This document shows positions 1-8,875 of a stretch of DNA of 64,000 nt, piece after piece. Every line of letters starts with the position of its first letter. Position 1 is the first letter of the stretch. This DNA comes from Actinomyces qiguomingii (GTDB taxonomy: Bacteria > Actinomycetota > Actinomycetes > Actinomycetales > Actinomycetaceae). Position numbers and translations under genes: made by a program. The notes beneath the pieces were generated by a model, which made no database searches, was not told the DNA's origin, and saw only the letters and a program-made list of their open reading frames with translations. Location: contig NZ_CP025228.1 of NCBI RefSeq assembly GCF_004102025.1, forward strand, positions 2,170,001-2,234,000. Direction: 5' to 3'.

Positions 1-2052
1 CCATGAGCCCAGCTGCGTAAGACGCACCGGGACGTCCACCTCAGCGCTCCTTCCCGCGCGGACCTCCACCGTCGCGAATCCGAGAAGTTGAGTCTCCTCG
101 CGGTGTGCCCCGCCGCGACCGTAGACCTGGATGACCTGGATGCCATCACGGGCGCCGGTGTTGGTAACGCGGACACGGACGGTGATGACACGCTCCGCTC
201 CCTGGCCGGTTGAGGCGATGACCTGCGCACCATCAAGACGGTAGGCGCAGTAGGACAGCCCCCAGCCCAGTGGGAAGGCCGCTTCGACGCCGAGTCGGTC
301 CAGTAGGCGCTGACCGTGCCAGCGGTCGTAGGTCACCGCCGTCCAGTCGCGATTGAAGGCCGGCAGGTGGTCCTCGCTTGTGGGTATGGAGAAGGGCAGG
401 CGCCCCGATGGGTTGGCGGCGCCGAAGAGGACATCGGCGAGTGCGTGACCGCCCTCCATTCCCGCGTACCACATCATGACTATGGCCGGAATCTTGTTCC
501 GCCAGCTCTCCATGATGATGGGGCCGGCGCCCACAAGCGTCACAACCGTGCGCGAGTTTGCGGCGACCACGGCCCTGATGATCTCATCGTCGACCTCGCG
601 CAGGGTCAGATGGGAGCGGTCTCCCCCGTATCCGGCGGTCATAACGGCGTTGGCGTCCCCGGTCGGCGCCTCGGCGCCTGCGGGCAGAGCGGGGAAGAGC
701 CTGGTCAGCACAGGGTCGTTCATCGTGTCTCCACCGACCCACTCGCCCTCATCATGCTTATCGAAGCCGGCGACGATAATCGCCACGTCAGCCCGCGATG
801 CGGCTCGAGCGGCCGCCTGCGGGTCATCGTCTGCGACGAGCACGATGCGAGCACCGGGGCAGGCTGCGCGTATGCCGTCCACGGGCGTGACGTGGCTGGG
901 CGGATGGACCATCGAGGAGCCGGAGTCGCCCATATTCTCCGCCGTCGCCAGCCTGCCGATCACGGCGATCGTATCCAACTGCGATGACAGCGGCAGAATT
1001 GGGGAGCCGTCGACGTCATCATTCTTGAGCAGCGTCATGGCCCGGGTAGCGGCTTCGCGTGCGAGGGCGCGATGTTCAGCGGTGGCAAGCAGGGAGCTGT
1101 CCTCGGGCACATCCTTCCGGAAGGCATAGGAACGGAGCTGGGCTGCGAGCAGCCGCAGACCCGCGCGCCGTACCATCAGCCAACTCGTCTCGCCTGCGGC
1201 GAGTTGCCGCCTGAGGTTCTGGGCACGCTGCTGTGCAAAGGGCTCCTCAAGGTCTAGACCGTTGTTCAGCGATGTCGCCGCATCGCGCAGCCCCCAGATG
1301 AAGTCGGAGACGGTGATGCCATCCCAACCCCACTGCTCGCGCAGAACCTCGTGAAGCAGGTAGCGGTTCTGCCCCGCCCACTGGCCGTTGACGGAGTTGT
1401 AGGCACTCATGATGGCAGCCACGCCCTCGTCGACGACCCGCTTGAAGTGGGGCAGATACTGCTCGTGCAGGGAGGCCTCATCAATGGTGACATCAACCTG
1501 AAAGCGCTTGTTCTCCATTGAGTTCAGGGCGTAGTGCTTGGCGCAGGCCATGGCATAGCGCTGAACGCCCCGAGTCAGTGCGGCGCCCATCTCCCCCAGT
1601 ATGCAGGTGTCCTCGCCGTAGGTCTCTTGAATTCGGCCCCAGGCGGGATGACGTGGCAGGTTGATGCACACGCCGCCGAAGAAATTGCCCCCGACCGCGC
1701 GCACCTCGGTTCCGATCGCCTCACCCACACGCTCCTCAAGGTCCACGTCCCAGGTCGCCCCGCGGGCCATGGACACGGGGAAGGCGGTGCCCTGGCCACT
1801 TACGCAACCGCGCGGGCCGTCGACGAAGCGTGTGCCGGGGATCCCCATCCGCTCCACGGCGCCGTGAACGTAGGGGGCGGCGTTGTAGCCGACCTGCATC
1901 ATGTCGGCCATGCCCTGCCAGAACGGCTGATCGCCGTCCAGGAGGCCGAGGCGCTCGTCGTCGGTCAGTTGCTCATAGAGGTAGGCGGCCTGGGCGAATG
2001 GATCGGCGCCATCGCGAACGGCCTGCACGGACTGGTCGAAGGATGTGGTCAT
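1..2052 (-). CDS. Glycoside hydrolase family 3 beta-glucosidase (3' end beyond window)
   Basis: 684 codons are visible from ATG at 2052 and the frame is still open at the window edge, so the C-terminus is missing. The protein hydrolyses beta-linked glucosides or related oligosaccharides. The GH3 N-domain shows the KHYALNS lysine-histidine motif (about residue 187) and the VSDFIWG motif (about 265), whose Asp is the family's catalytic nucleophile. The last 60 visible residues (RVTNTGARDGIQVIQVY onward) are the fibronectin-III-like domain that ends many GH3 enzymes, so little is likely missing. There is no signal peptide, so it is probably cytoplasmic and acts on imported sugars. Substrate specificity cannot be read from the sequence. 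The gene has its own promoter and palindrome upstream. Confidence 0.9.
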   Translation of the reverse strand, partial: MTTSFDQSVQAVRDGADPFAQAAYLYEQLTDDERLGLLDGDQPFWQGMADMMQVGYNAAPYVHGAVERMGIPGTRFVDGPRGCVSGQGTAFPVSMARGATWDVDLEERVGEAIGTEVRAVGGNFFGGVCINLPRHPAWGRIQETYGEDTCILGEMGAALTRGVQRYAMACAKHYALNSMENKRFQVDVTIDEASLHEQYLPHFKRVVDEGVAAIMSAYNSVNGQWAGQNRYLLHEVLREQWGWDGITVSDFIWGLRDAATSLNNGLDLEEPFAQQRAQNLRRQLAAGETSWLMVRRAGLRLLAAQLRSYAFRKDVPEDSSLLATAEHRALAREAATRAMTLLKNDDVDGSPILPLSSQLDTIAVIGRLATAENMGDSGSSMVHPPSHVTPVDGIRAACPGARIVLVADDDPQAAARAASRADVAIIVAGFDKHDEGEWVGGDTMNDPVLTRLFPALPAGAEAPTGDANAVMTAGYGGDRSHLTLREVDDEIIRAVVAANSRTVVTLVGAGPIIMESWRNKIPAIVMMWYAGMEGGHALADVLFGAANPSGRLPFSIPTSEDHLPAFNRDWTAVTYDRWHGQRLLDRLGVEAAFPLGWGLSYCAYRLDGAQVIASTGQGAERVITVRVRVTNTGARDGIQVIQVYGRGGAHREETQLLGFATVEVRAGRSAEVDVPVRLTQLGSW

Positions 2053-2096
2053 GCTGTTCCTCCAGCTGGTGGTGTCATCGTTGACGCGAACAGGCG

Positions 2097-2152
2097 CCGA
2101 CCAATTAGTAGGTCGGGACAACTAACCTAGCATCGTCTTGCTCCGCTCACAA
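2097..2152 (-). promoter_or_regulatory. Promoter and possible operator of the GH3 gene
   Basis: On the minus strand a -35 TTGTGA (2152-2147) lies 17 bp from a -10 TAGGTT (2129-2124). The perfect inverted repeat CCGACC-N8-GGTCGG (2097-2116) covers the expected transcription start. That position suits a repressor of sugar-inducible genes, but no regulator gene is visible beside it. Pattern match only. Confidence 0.45.
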
Positions 2153-2215
2153 GGGGTGGTTGCCTTTCGGCGGTCGCGCCGATGCAGCGACGGCGGCGCA
2201 CGCCTCGCCGCAGAG

Positions 2216-2247
2216 GGACGCCGCCGCCCGGGTGGGCGACGGCGTCC
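2216..2247 (-). terminator. Hairpin after glgA
   Basis: GGACGCCG (2216-2223) pairs with CGGCGTCC (2240-2247), 23 bases past the glgA stop. There is no T-run, as is usual in high-GC actinobacteria, so the terminator role is inferred. Confidence 0.4.
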
Positions 2248-2269
2248 AGCGGCGCTCAGGTTCGCGGCG

Positions 2270-3532
2270 TCAGCGCGGATTGGCCAGCGCCCAGCGGTAG
2301 ACCTCCATGGTGCGGTCCGCGATCGCGGTCCAGGAGAAGTGCTCCTCCACCCGCTTGCGGGCGGCCGCACCCATCTGCTGGGCCTTGTTGGCGTCCATGA
2401 CCAGGTCGCTCAGGCGCTGGGCCAGGTCAGTGGCGAACTGCTCCGGGTCGATCGGCGTGCCGGTGCCGTCCTGCAGCTGCTCGATCGGCACCAGGTAGCC
2501 GGTCTCGCCGTCGACGATCACGTCCGGGATGCCACCGGTGGCCGAGCCGACCACCGGCAGTCCCATGGCCATGGCCTCAAGGTTGACGATGCCGAGCGGC
2601 TCGTACACCGACGGGCAGACGAACACGTCGGAGGCGGCCAGCACGGCCTGAAGCTCACGGTGCGGAAGCATCTCCTCGATCATGATCACACCGGTGCGCT
2701 GACCCTGCAGGGCGGCCACGGCCTCGTCCACCTCGGCCTTGATCTCCGGGGTGTCGGGAGCACCGGCGCACAGGATGACCTGGACCTCGCCGGGCAGTTT
2801 CTCCACCGCCCGCAACAGGTGCGGCAGCCCCTTCTGGCGGGTGATGCGGCCAACAAACACGATCGTGGGGCGGGAGGTATCGATGCCGTAGCGCTGGCGG
2901 ACCTGTTCGGCGAGCGCCTCGAACTCGGCATCCTCGGGGCGGGCCCAGCCGGCCAAGTCGATGCCGTTGTGCACCACCTTGACACGCTCGGGGTCAACCT
3001 TCGGGTAGGACTTGAGGATGTCGGCACGCATGCCGTTGGACACGGCGATGATTGCGGAAGCGCCCTCATAGGCCTGTTGCTCGGCCCAGGATGACAGTGC
3101 GTAACCGCCACCCAGCTGTTCGGCCTTCCAGGGGCGCATGGGCTCCAGGGAGTGGGCGGACAGGACATGCGGGATGCCATAGAGCAAGCCCGCCAGATGC
3201 CCGGCGAGGTTGGCGTACCAGGTATGGGAGTGGACGATGTCCGCCCCCTCGACGCCGGGGACCATCTCCAGATCTACGCCCAGGGTGCGCAGTGCGGCAT
3301 TGGCGCCCTCCAGCTCGGCGACCTCCGGGTAACCGGTCACGCCCGCATCGGCGCCCTCGGTACCGGGCTCGCGAGGACCTCCGAAGGCGTGCACGCGCAC
3401 GTCCGCCAGCGGACGCAGCACCTTGGCGAGCTCATTGACGTGGACGCCGGCACCGCCGTAGATGAACGGCGGATACTCCCTGGTCAGCAGATCAACTCGC
3501 AGTGCGTCATTGATGTTGGATTCTTCGGTCAC
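2270..3532 (-). CDS. glgA: Glycogen synthase, Corynebacterium-type GT4 (GlgA/GlgM)
   Basis: 420 aa glycosyltransferase that uses ADP-glucose from GlgC. The GTG start at 3532 is chosen because AAGGAGAG lies six bases upstream; the frame stays open further upstream without family similarity. The GT-B fold markers are GGAGVH (26-31), the HSHTWY helix (101), the phosphate-binding GRITRQKG (228-235) and the E-x7-E pair in EPLGIVNLE (311-319). It is the short actinobacterial GT4 type, not the 480-aa GT5 E. coli GlgA. The mycobacterial member of this family (Rv1212c) makes maltose-1-phosphate from ADP-glucose and is called GlgM, so the product may be maltose-1-phosphate rather than glycogen directly. 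It is divergent from glgC, as in Mycobacterium. Confidence 0.9.
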   Translation of the reverse strand: MTEESNINDALRVDLLTREYPPFIYGGAGVHVNELAKVLRPLADVRVHAFGGPREPGTEGADAGVTGYPEVAELEGANAALRTLGVDLEMVPGVEGADIVHSHTWYANLAGHLAGLLYGIPHVLSAHSLEPMRPWKAEQLGGGYALSSWAEQQAYEGASAIIAVSNGMRADILKSYPKVDPERVKVVHNGIDLAGWARPEDAEFEALAEQVRQRYGIDTSRPTIVFVGRITRQKGLPHLLRAVEKLPGEVQVILCAGAPDTPEIKAEVDEAVAALQGQRTGVIMIEEMLPHRELQAVLAASDVFVCPSVYEPLGIVNLEAMAMGLPVVGSATGGIPDVIVDGETGYLVPIEQLQDGTGTPIDPEQFATDLAQRLSDLVMDANKAQQMGAAARKRVEEHFSWTAIADRTMEVYRWALANPR

Positions 3533-3756
3533 AGCGCTCTCCTTCGTGGTCGTGCACCCGTGCACGTCCGGCGGGCCTTGTTGTAGGTCACACAGTATCC
3601 CCCAGCGGGGTTCGGCGCGCTGTTTTTGGCGGGGCCGAGTCCGACTGCCCTGACACGCCGCATGACTGCTTGGAGGTGTCGATTGTTCTGCGGGCACTTC
3701 GATCCAATCGATCCAATCGACTCCCAAGATGACGAAAATCACCGTAAGGTGGGCCC
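3533..3756. promoter_or_regulatory. Divergent glgA/glgC control region
   Basis: A 224-bp spacer between two genes of one pathway. It holds a tandem direct repeat GATCCAATC-GATCCAATC at 3701-3718, about 40 bp before glgC, which may be a paired protein-binding site. AAGGTGG before the ATG at 3757 is the glgC ribosome binding site. I see no convincing -35/-10 pair. Confidence 0.35.
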
Positions 3757-5001
3757 ATGGCTTCTCCTCGCGTCCTCGCAATCATCCTCGCCGGCGGCGA
3801 AGGCAAGCGCCTGATGCCGCTGACGGTAGACCGCGCCAAGCCGGCCGTGCCCTTCGGGGGCATCTACCGGCTCATCGACTTCTCCCTGTCAAACATGATC
3901 AACTCGCGCTTCCTGAAGGTGGTTGTACTCACCCAGTACAAGTCCCACTCGCTTGACCGGCACATCTCCGCCACCTGGCGCATGTCGGACATGCTGGGCA
4001 ACTACATCGCCCCGGTCCCCGCCCAGCAGCGCGTCGGCAAGCACTGGTTCCTCGGCTCGGCCGACGCCATCTACCAGTCTCTGAACCTGGTCGAGGACGA
4101 GCGCCCGGACTATGTCGTCATCACCGGGGCCGACAACATCTACCGCATGGACTTCTCCCAGATGCTCGACCACCACATCGCCTCCGGTCTGCCGTGCACC
4201 GTCGCCGGCATCCGGCAGCCGCGCGAGCTGGCGGACCAGTTCGGAATCATCGAGTCCGATCCCGGCTCACCGGGCAAGATCAAGGCCTTCGTCGAGAAGC
4301 CCAAGCAGACCCCGGGCCTGCCGGACTCCCCCGACGAGGTGCTCGCCTCCATGGGTAACTACATCATGGACGCCGATGCCCTGACCGAGGCGGTCACCAT
4401 TGACGCCGCTGACGAGTCCTCCAAACATGACATGGGAGGCAATATCGTTCCCTGGTTCGTCGAACGGGGCGGAGCAGGCGTGTACGACTTCAAGGACAAC
4501 GAGGTCCCCGGCGCCACCGAGCGCGACCGCGACTACTGGCGGGACGTCGGAACCGTGGACGCCTTCTACGAGGCGCACCAGGATCTGATCAGCGTCACTC
4601 CCGTATTCAACCTGTACAACAGCCAGTGGCCGCTGTACGCGGGTTACTCGGGCTCCATGCCCCCGGCGAAGTTCGTCTACGGTCACCACGAGCGCCTGGG
4701 GCACGCAATCGACTCTATCGTCTCCCCCGGTGTCATCGTCTCCGGCGGTGAGGTCATCTCCTCGGTGCTCTCCCCCGCGGTGCGCGTGAACTCCTGGTCG
4801 TCGGTGCGCGAATCGGTGCTGATGGACGGCGTGAATGTGGGCCGCAACACCGTGGTCAACCGCGCCATCCTGGACAAGAACGTGATCGTCGAGGAGGGCG
4901 CCATGGTCGGTGTCGACCCCGAGCACGACCGCGAGCGCGGTTTCACGGTGACCGAGTCCGGAATCACGGTGGTGCCCAAGGGGCAGCGGGTCACGCGCTG
5001 A
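3757..5001 (+). CDS. glgC: Glucose-1-phosphate adenylyltransferase (ADP-glucose pyrophosphorylase)
   Basis: 414 aa, the usual length for GlgC. It joins ATP and glucose-1-phosphate to ADP-glucose, the committed step of bacterial glycogen synthesis. The N-terminus has the nucleotidyltransferase signature [13 protein letters not shown] and [10 protein letters not shown] (about residues 9-34). GADNIYRMD (about 129) carries the metal-binding aspartate and FVEKPK the sugar-binding lysine. The last third reads as a left-handed beta-helix that ends near [13 protein letters not shown] at 3757 has a good ribosome binding site. It is transcribed away from glgA and ends in a strong GC hairpin. Confidence 0.96.
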   Translation: MASPRVLAIILAGGEGKRLMPLTVDRAKPAVPFGGIYRLIDFSLSNMINSRFLKVVVLTQYKSHSLDRHISATWRMSDMLGNYIAPVPAQQRVGKHWFLGSADAIYQSLNLVEDERPDYVVITGADNIYRMDFSQMLDHHIASGLPCTVAGIRQPRELADQFGIIESDPGSPGKIKAFVEKPKQTPGLPDSPDEVLASMGNYIMDADALTEAVTIDAADESSKHDMGGNIVPWFVERGGAGVYDFKDNEVPGATERDRDYWRDVGTVDAFYEAHQDLISVTPVFNLYNSQWPLYAGYSGSMPPAKFVYGHHERLGHAIDSIVSPGVIVSGGEVISSVLSPAVRVNSWSSVRESVLMDGVNVGRNTVVNRAILDKNVIVEEGAMVGVDPEHDRERGFTVTESGITVVPKGQRVTR

Positions 5002-5013
5002 GGCCTCGCCGTC

Positions 5014-5039
5014 GCCCCGGGAACTCCTGAGCCCGGGGC
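5014..5039 (+). terminator. glgC terminator hairpin
   Basis: GCCCCGGG (5014-5021) and CCCGGGGC (5032-5039) form a perfect 8-bp stem with a 10-base loop, 12 bases after the glgC stop. There is no T-run. Confidence 0.55.
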
Positions 5040-5085
5040 CGCGTCACCCGCCGCGCCCCTGGTGGGCATTGGTTAACATCCGGTT

Positions 5086-5796
5086 ATGCACACCTGTCCG
5101 CCTACGTCAGTGCCCCCCGAGGGGTCGCCGCGCGTCAGCGGTGCCCGCGCCCAGGGGGAACTGGCCTCACTGGGGCCCGGTCTGTTGGTTATGGACGTCG
5201 ACTCGACCCTGATCGAACAGGAGGTGATCGAGCTGATCGCCGAGCGGGCGGGCACGCGCGAACGCGTCGCCGAAGTGACCGCCCGCGCTATGCACGGGCA
5301 GCTCGACTTCGCCGACTCCCTGCGCGAGCGCGTGGCGACCCTGGCTGGCGTTGCCGAGTCGGTGCTCGCCGAGGTCCTGGAGGAGGTCGAGCTGACGACC
5401 GGTGCGCACGAGCTCATTGCCGTGCTGCACGAGCGCGGCTGCCGGGTCGGGGTGGTGTCGGGAGGCTTCGAAGAGGTCGTATATCCGCTGGCACGGCGCC
5501 TGGGCATCGATCATGCGGCCGCCAACCGCCTGGAGGTGGCGGAGGGCGTGCTCACTGGTCGGGTGCTCGGACGGATCGTGGACCGGGAGGAGAAGACCCG
5601 CTGCCTGCACACCTGGGCGCAGGCCGATGGCGTGCCCATGGCGCGCACGGTTGCGCTGGGCGACGGTGCGAATGACCTGGGCATGATCGCCGCGGCGGGG
5701 CTGGGCGTAGCGTTCTGTGCCAAACCGGTCGTATCCGAGGCGGCGCCGGCCGCGGTGCATGTGCGCGACTTGACGGCGGTGCTGGACCTGCTTTAG
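5086..5796 (+). CDS. serB: Phosphoserine phosphatase (HAD family)
   Basis: 236 aa. It removes phosphate from O-phosphoserine in the last step of serine synthesis. The HAD motif I DVDST is at 37-41, with the nucleophile Asp37 and the general acid Asp39. Motif II is VVSGGFEEVV (about 122), and motif IV is GDGANDLGMI with the following GLGVAF. This is the single-domain form, without the N-terminal ACT domains of mycobacterial SerB2. The first 28 residues are Pro/Gly/Ser rich, so the true start may be later than ATG 5086. It stands alone between the glgC terminator and a convergent phosphatase gene. Confidence 0.92.
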   Translation: MHTCPPTSVPPEGSPRVSGARAQGELASLGPGLLVMDVDSTLIEQEVIELIAERAGTRERVAEVTARAMHGQLDFADSLRERVATLAGVAESVLAEVLEEVELTTGAHELIAVLHERGCRVGVVSGGFEEVVYPLARRLGIDHAAANRLEVAEGVLTGRVLGRIVDREEKTRCLHTWAQADGVPMARTVALGDGANDLGMIAAAGLGVAFCAKPVVSEAAPAAVHVRDLTAVLDLL

Positions 5797-5849
5797 CGCA
5801 CTTGGGACCTGCCCTAGCGCACTTGCCCTAGCCGCAGTGCGGCTACCCC

Positions 5850-5912
5850 CGCCGAGGTCGGTCGATATAACCGCCGAGGTCGGTCGTTGTTACCGCCGAG
5901 GTCGGTCGAAGT
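5850..5912. repeat. 22-bp tandem repeat, locus 1 (three units)
   Basis: CCGAGGTCGG cores begin at 5852, 5874 and 5896, an exact 22-bp period. The unit is close to ACCGCCGAGGTCGGTCGA followed by four or five variable AT-rich bases. It lies between the convergent serB and SixA genes (5797-5932), where I see no gene. Just before it, two copies of TAGCGCACTTG (near 5794 and 5815) form a further small direct repeat. Confidence 0.85.
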
Positions 5913-5932
5913 GGCGCCGTGGCCCGCCGGTA

Positions 5933-6445
5933 TCAGCGCGGGGCTGTGACGATTTCCTTCAGGTGCGCGGTCTGGGGGCCAAGCCCCGCCCAGTTGACCG
6001 ACACCTGCAGCACGAGCGCCGTCGCGGTGGGGATGCCGAAGGAAACCTGGTTGGCCAGGTCATCGACGGTGTCGTGCAGCATGTGCGCAAGCACCGACAC
6101 AGTCGGCTCATGGCCGACGACGAGCACCTGCCTGGTCGTCTCCGGCAGCGGCTGCAGCAGGCGGAGGATACCTCCGGGACCCTCATGATAGATCTCCGGC
6201 TCCACGCGCGTGAGCGACGGGGCCAGGCGCTCACGCATGGGACCGGCGGTCTGGCGGGCGCGGGCCGCCGGCGACACCAGCAGTAGGTCGAGGCTCGGCA
6301 CCCGCCGTTCCAGGCAGTGGGCAAGCTCATCGGCAAGCACACGACCGCGGGAGGTCAGCGGACGCTCAAGATCAGTGGGGGCATTGTGGGACGCCTTCGA
6401 GTGCCGTACCAGCACGAGGATCTTCCCGGCGGAGTCAGTCGTCAC
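5933..6445 (-). CDS. SixA-type histidine phosphatase
   Basis: 170 aa protein of the histidine phosphatase (phosphoglycerate mutase-like) superfamily. The catalytic RHSKAS motif is at 14-19, with His15 as the phospho-acceptor, and the second conserved histidine is in VVGHEP (His112). RHS in place of RHG is the SixA subgroup pattern; in E. coli SixA dephosphorylates phosphohistidine proteins. The substrate here is unknown. The start is GTG at 6445. It is flanked on both sides by the 22-bp repeat family. Confidence 0.85.
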   Translation of the reverse strand: MTTDSAGKILVLVRHSKASHNAPTDLERPLTSRGRVLADELAHCLERRVPSLDLLLVSPAARARQTAGPMRERLAPSLTRVEPEIYHEGPGGILRLLQPLPETTRQVLVVGHEPTVSVLAHMLHDTVDDLANQVSFGIPTATALVLQVSVNWAGLGPQTAHLKEIVTAPR

Positions 6446-6461
6446 GCGGATACCCTATAAC

Positions 6462-6522
6462 CGCCGAGGTCGGTCGAAATAACCATCGAGATCGGTCGAC
6501 ATAACCATCGAGGTCGGTCCAT
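6462..6522. repeat. 22-bp tandem repeat, locus 2 (three units)
   Basis: Core starts are at 6464, 6486 and 6508, again with a 22-bp period. The second and third units are diverged (ATCGAGATCGGTCGAC, ATCGAGGTCGGTCC). The repeat occupies the space just upstream of the SixA start. Nothing else is seen in 6446-6609. Confidence 0.85.
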
Positions 6523-6609
6523 ACCCATTGCGCCTTGTGGGAAAGCGACGCCGCCAGGCTGGGTGCTCCCACCGCCGTGAACAGAAAGCCCTCGCTCTGG
6601 GGCCGCCAC

Positions 6610-7455
6610 TCAGCGCAGGCGCAGAGCGGCGCCGCCGTCGGCGTAGATAACCGTTCCGGTAGTGGCCGGCAGCCATTCGGACAGCAACGCGACGGCGGTG
6701 CGTGCCACGGGTGCGGCGTCGCTACGATCCCAGCCGAGCGGCGCCAGCTGCTCCCAACGGGATGACAAGTACTCAATACCAGGGATCGCGCTGGCTGCGG
6801 GTGTGGCCAAGGGCCCGGCGCTGACGGCATTCACCCGCACACCCACCGGCCCCAGTTCCACGGCCAGTCCCCTGACGCTCGCCTCCAGGGCGGCCTTGAG
6901 CGGCCCCATCCAGCCATAGCCGGGGTGAACGTGGTCGGTGTCGAAGGTCAGGCAGACCACAGATGCACGTGGGGCGAGCATGAAGCGCAGGGCATCCACG
7001 AGGGCCGGCAGTGAGACCGTCGAGATGGCGAAGGCCTCCGCCAACGCCCGGCTGCGGTTATGCGCCTGCGTGGTCGAGGTGGTAGTGTCATCGGCCCCCG
7101 CATCGGCCTCCCGGGGCAACAGCGACCCGAGTACAGAACCATTGGCGTGGGCGACGGCGTGGACGACGCCGTCCAGGCGCTCCACGCCGACTTGCCGCAG
7201 TTGCGGAGCTAGACGCGACAAGGACTCCGGATCGGCCACATCCAGAGGAAGTACGGGGTGCACACCGAGGCAGCGGCGAGTAGTCGACTCGGTCAGGTGC
7301 AAGGTGCGCGGCTGACCGGTGAGCACCAGGCGGGCTCCCTGATCCCGAGCCGTGACGGCGATCGCAGTTGCAATCGAGGCCGGGCGCAGCACGCCAGTGA
7401 CCAGGACGGTGCGGCCTTCGAGCAGGCCTGAGGACGGAACCGACTGCTCGCTCAT
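6610..7455 (-). CDS. fabI: Enoyl-ACP reductase-like SDR (FabI type)
   Basis: About 281 aa from ATG 7455. FabI reduces enoyl-ACP with NAD(P)H in fatty acid elongation. The N-terminal Rossmann stretch GRTVLVTGVLRPASIATAIA has the FabI/InhA-style spacing rather than the classical GxxxGxG. The catalytic pair is Tyr180 and Lys187 in YGWMGPLK, the Y-x6-K arrangement typical of FabI/InhA (other SDRs use Y-x3-K). A Thr/Asp-rich insert (about 117-131) is unusual. The ribosome binding site at 7455 is weak; a longer start would run into the divergent dus gene. The enzyme family is clear and the exact substrate is less certain. Confidence 0.8.
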   Translation of the reverse strand: MSEQSVPSSGLLEGRTVLVTGVLRPASIATAIAVTARDQGARLVLTGQPRTLHLTESTTRRCLGVHPVLPLDVADPESLSRLAPQLRQVGVERLDGVVHAVAHANGSVLGSLLPREADAGADDTTTSTTQAHNRSRALAEAFAISTVSLPALVDALRFMLAPRASVVCLTFDTDHVHPGYGWMGPLKAALEASVRGLAVELGPVGVRVNAVSAGPLATPAASAIPGIEYLSSRWEQLAPLGWDRSDAAPVARTAVALLSEWLPATTGTVIYADGGAALRLR

Positions 7456-7492
7456 GGCACCAGCTTCGCATGTAGCGACGCCCACGGCGCAT

Positions 7493-8860
7493 ATGTGCCA
7501 GCATGTGCCGGTGACCGCATCGCCCGAACCGACCCGGCTACCGCCCCTGCCGGCCAGGCAGTCCGCTAAGCCGCAGCCCAGCCCCACGGATGGGCAGCCC
7601 CGCGGGGGCCCCGTCGAGCCGTTGCGCATTGGCCCACTTCAGATCGCCACGCCGGTGGTTCTGGCCCCCATGGCGGGAGTGACCAATGCATCATTCAGGC
7701 GCCTGTGCCGCCGTTATGGCGAGACCGCTCTGCCCGACGCGCTACGCCCTACTCACGACGGACCGGTGATCACCGCCGACGGCGGTCTGGCCGCCCCAGC
7801 CGGCCTGTACGTCACCGAGATGGTCACCACCCGCGCCCTGGTGGAGCGCAATGCGAAGACTCTGGCGATGGTGCGCACGGACCCCCAGGAACGGGTGCGT
7901 TCCATCCAACTGTACGGCGTGGATCCGGCTACGGTTGCCGCGGCTGTGGGCATCCTGGTGGCCGAGGACCTGGCCGACCACATCGACCTCAACTTCGGCT
8001 GCCCCGTGCCCAAGGTCACTCGCAAGGGTGGGGGCGCCGCCCTGCCGTGGAAGCGGGATCTGTTGGAAGCGATTATGCGTGCAGCGGTGCAGGCCTCCCA
8101 GACGGCGGTTCGCACCTGCCATCGGGAACGCGAGGTTCCGATTACGGTCAAGATGCGCCTGGGCATCGACGATGAGCACGAGACCTTCCTGGATGCTGCA
8201 CGCATTGCCGCCAATGCCGGAGTCTCCGCCCTGTCACTACATGCACGCACTGCGAGGCAGCACTACGCGGGCAAGGCGCGCTGGGACCAGATCGCCCGTT
8301 TGAAGGAGGCCACCGAGCTGCCGGTCTTCGGCAACGGGGATGTGTGGAGCGGGGACGACGCCGTCGCCATGCTCGACGAAACCGGCTGTGACGGTGTGGT
8401 GGTCGGGCGCGGCTGCCAGGGGCGGCCGTGGTTGTTCGCGGACATCGTCTCCGCCATGCACGGTCGGGCACAGCGCGCCCGCCCCGACCTGGATGCGGTG
8501 ATCGCAGTCATCAAGAAGCACGGTAGGCTGCTGGCGGCGGAACTGGGACAGGACCGGGGGGTGCGCGACCTGCGCAAGCACATCGGCTGGTATCTGAAGG
8601 GTTATCCAGTCGGCGGGGTGGCACGCGGAGAGTTGGTGCGCGTGTCCTCGCTGACCGAACTGGATAACGCTCTGACACGAATGCGGGAGCGGCTGCCCGA
8701 ACGGGTCCCCTTCCCGGGGACGGCGGCCGAGGGGCCGCGTGGCCGGGCCGGCCATCCGCGTACACCTCACCTACCCGATGGCTGGCTGGACTCCCCCTAC
8801 CTGGGTGAGGAGGATCGTGCACTGCTGTCCGACGCCGAACTGGACGTGTCCGGCGGCTGA
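7493..8860 (+). CDS. dus: tRNA-dihydrouridine synthase
   Basis: About 455 aa from ATG 7493; GTG 7511 is an alternative start, and neither has a clear Shine-Dalgarno. This flavoenzyme reduces uridine to dihydrouridine in tRNA D-loops. The TIM barrel shows APMAGVTNASFRRLC near the N-terminus and the catalytic cysteine in NFGCPVPKV. KMRLGIDD and the FMN-phosphate loop GNGDVWSGDDA followed by VVVGRGCQGRPW complete the family pattern. It is close to the DusB-type enzymes that actinobacteria carry as their only Dus. It is divergent from the FabI-like gene with only 37 bp between the starts. Confidence 0.92.
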   Translation: MCQHVPVTASPEPTRLPPLPARQSAKPQPSPTDGQPRGGPVEPLRIGPLQIATPVVLAPMAGVTNASFRRLCRRYGETALPDALRPTHDGPVITADGGLAAPAGLYVTEMVTTRALVERNAKTLAMVRTDPQERVRSIQLYGVDPATVAAAVGILVAEDLADHIDLNFGCPVPKVTRKGGGAALPWKRDLLEAIMRAAVQASQTAVRTCHREREVPITVKMRLGIDDEHETFLDAARIAANAGVSALSLHARTARQHYAGKARWDQIARLKEATELPVFGNGDVWSGDDAVAMLDETGCDGVVVGRGCQGRPWLFADIVSAMHGRAQRARPDLDAVIAVIKKHGRLLAAELGQDRGVRDLRKHIGWYLKGYPVGGVARGELVRVSSLTELDNALTRMRERLPERVPFPGTAAEGPRGRAGHPRTPHLPDGWLDSPYLGEEDRALLSDAELDVSGG

Positions 8861-8875
8861 GCGCCGTTCGCGCAA

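Noticed and set aside
5850..5912. Short regular repeats as a possible CRISPR array
   Set aside because: The units follow each other directly at 22 bp with no unique spacers, and no cas genes are present.
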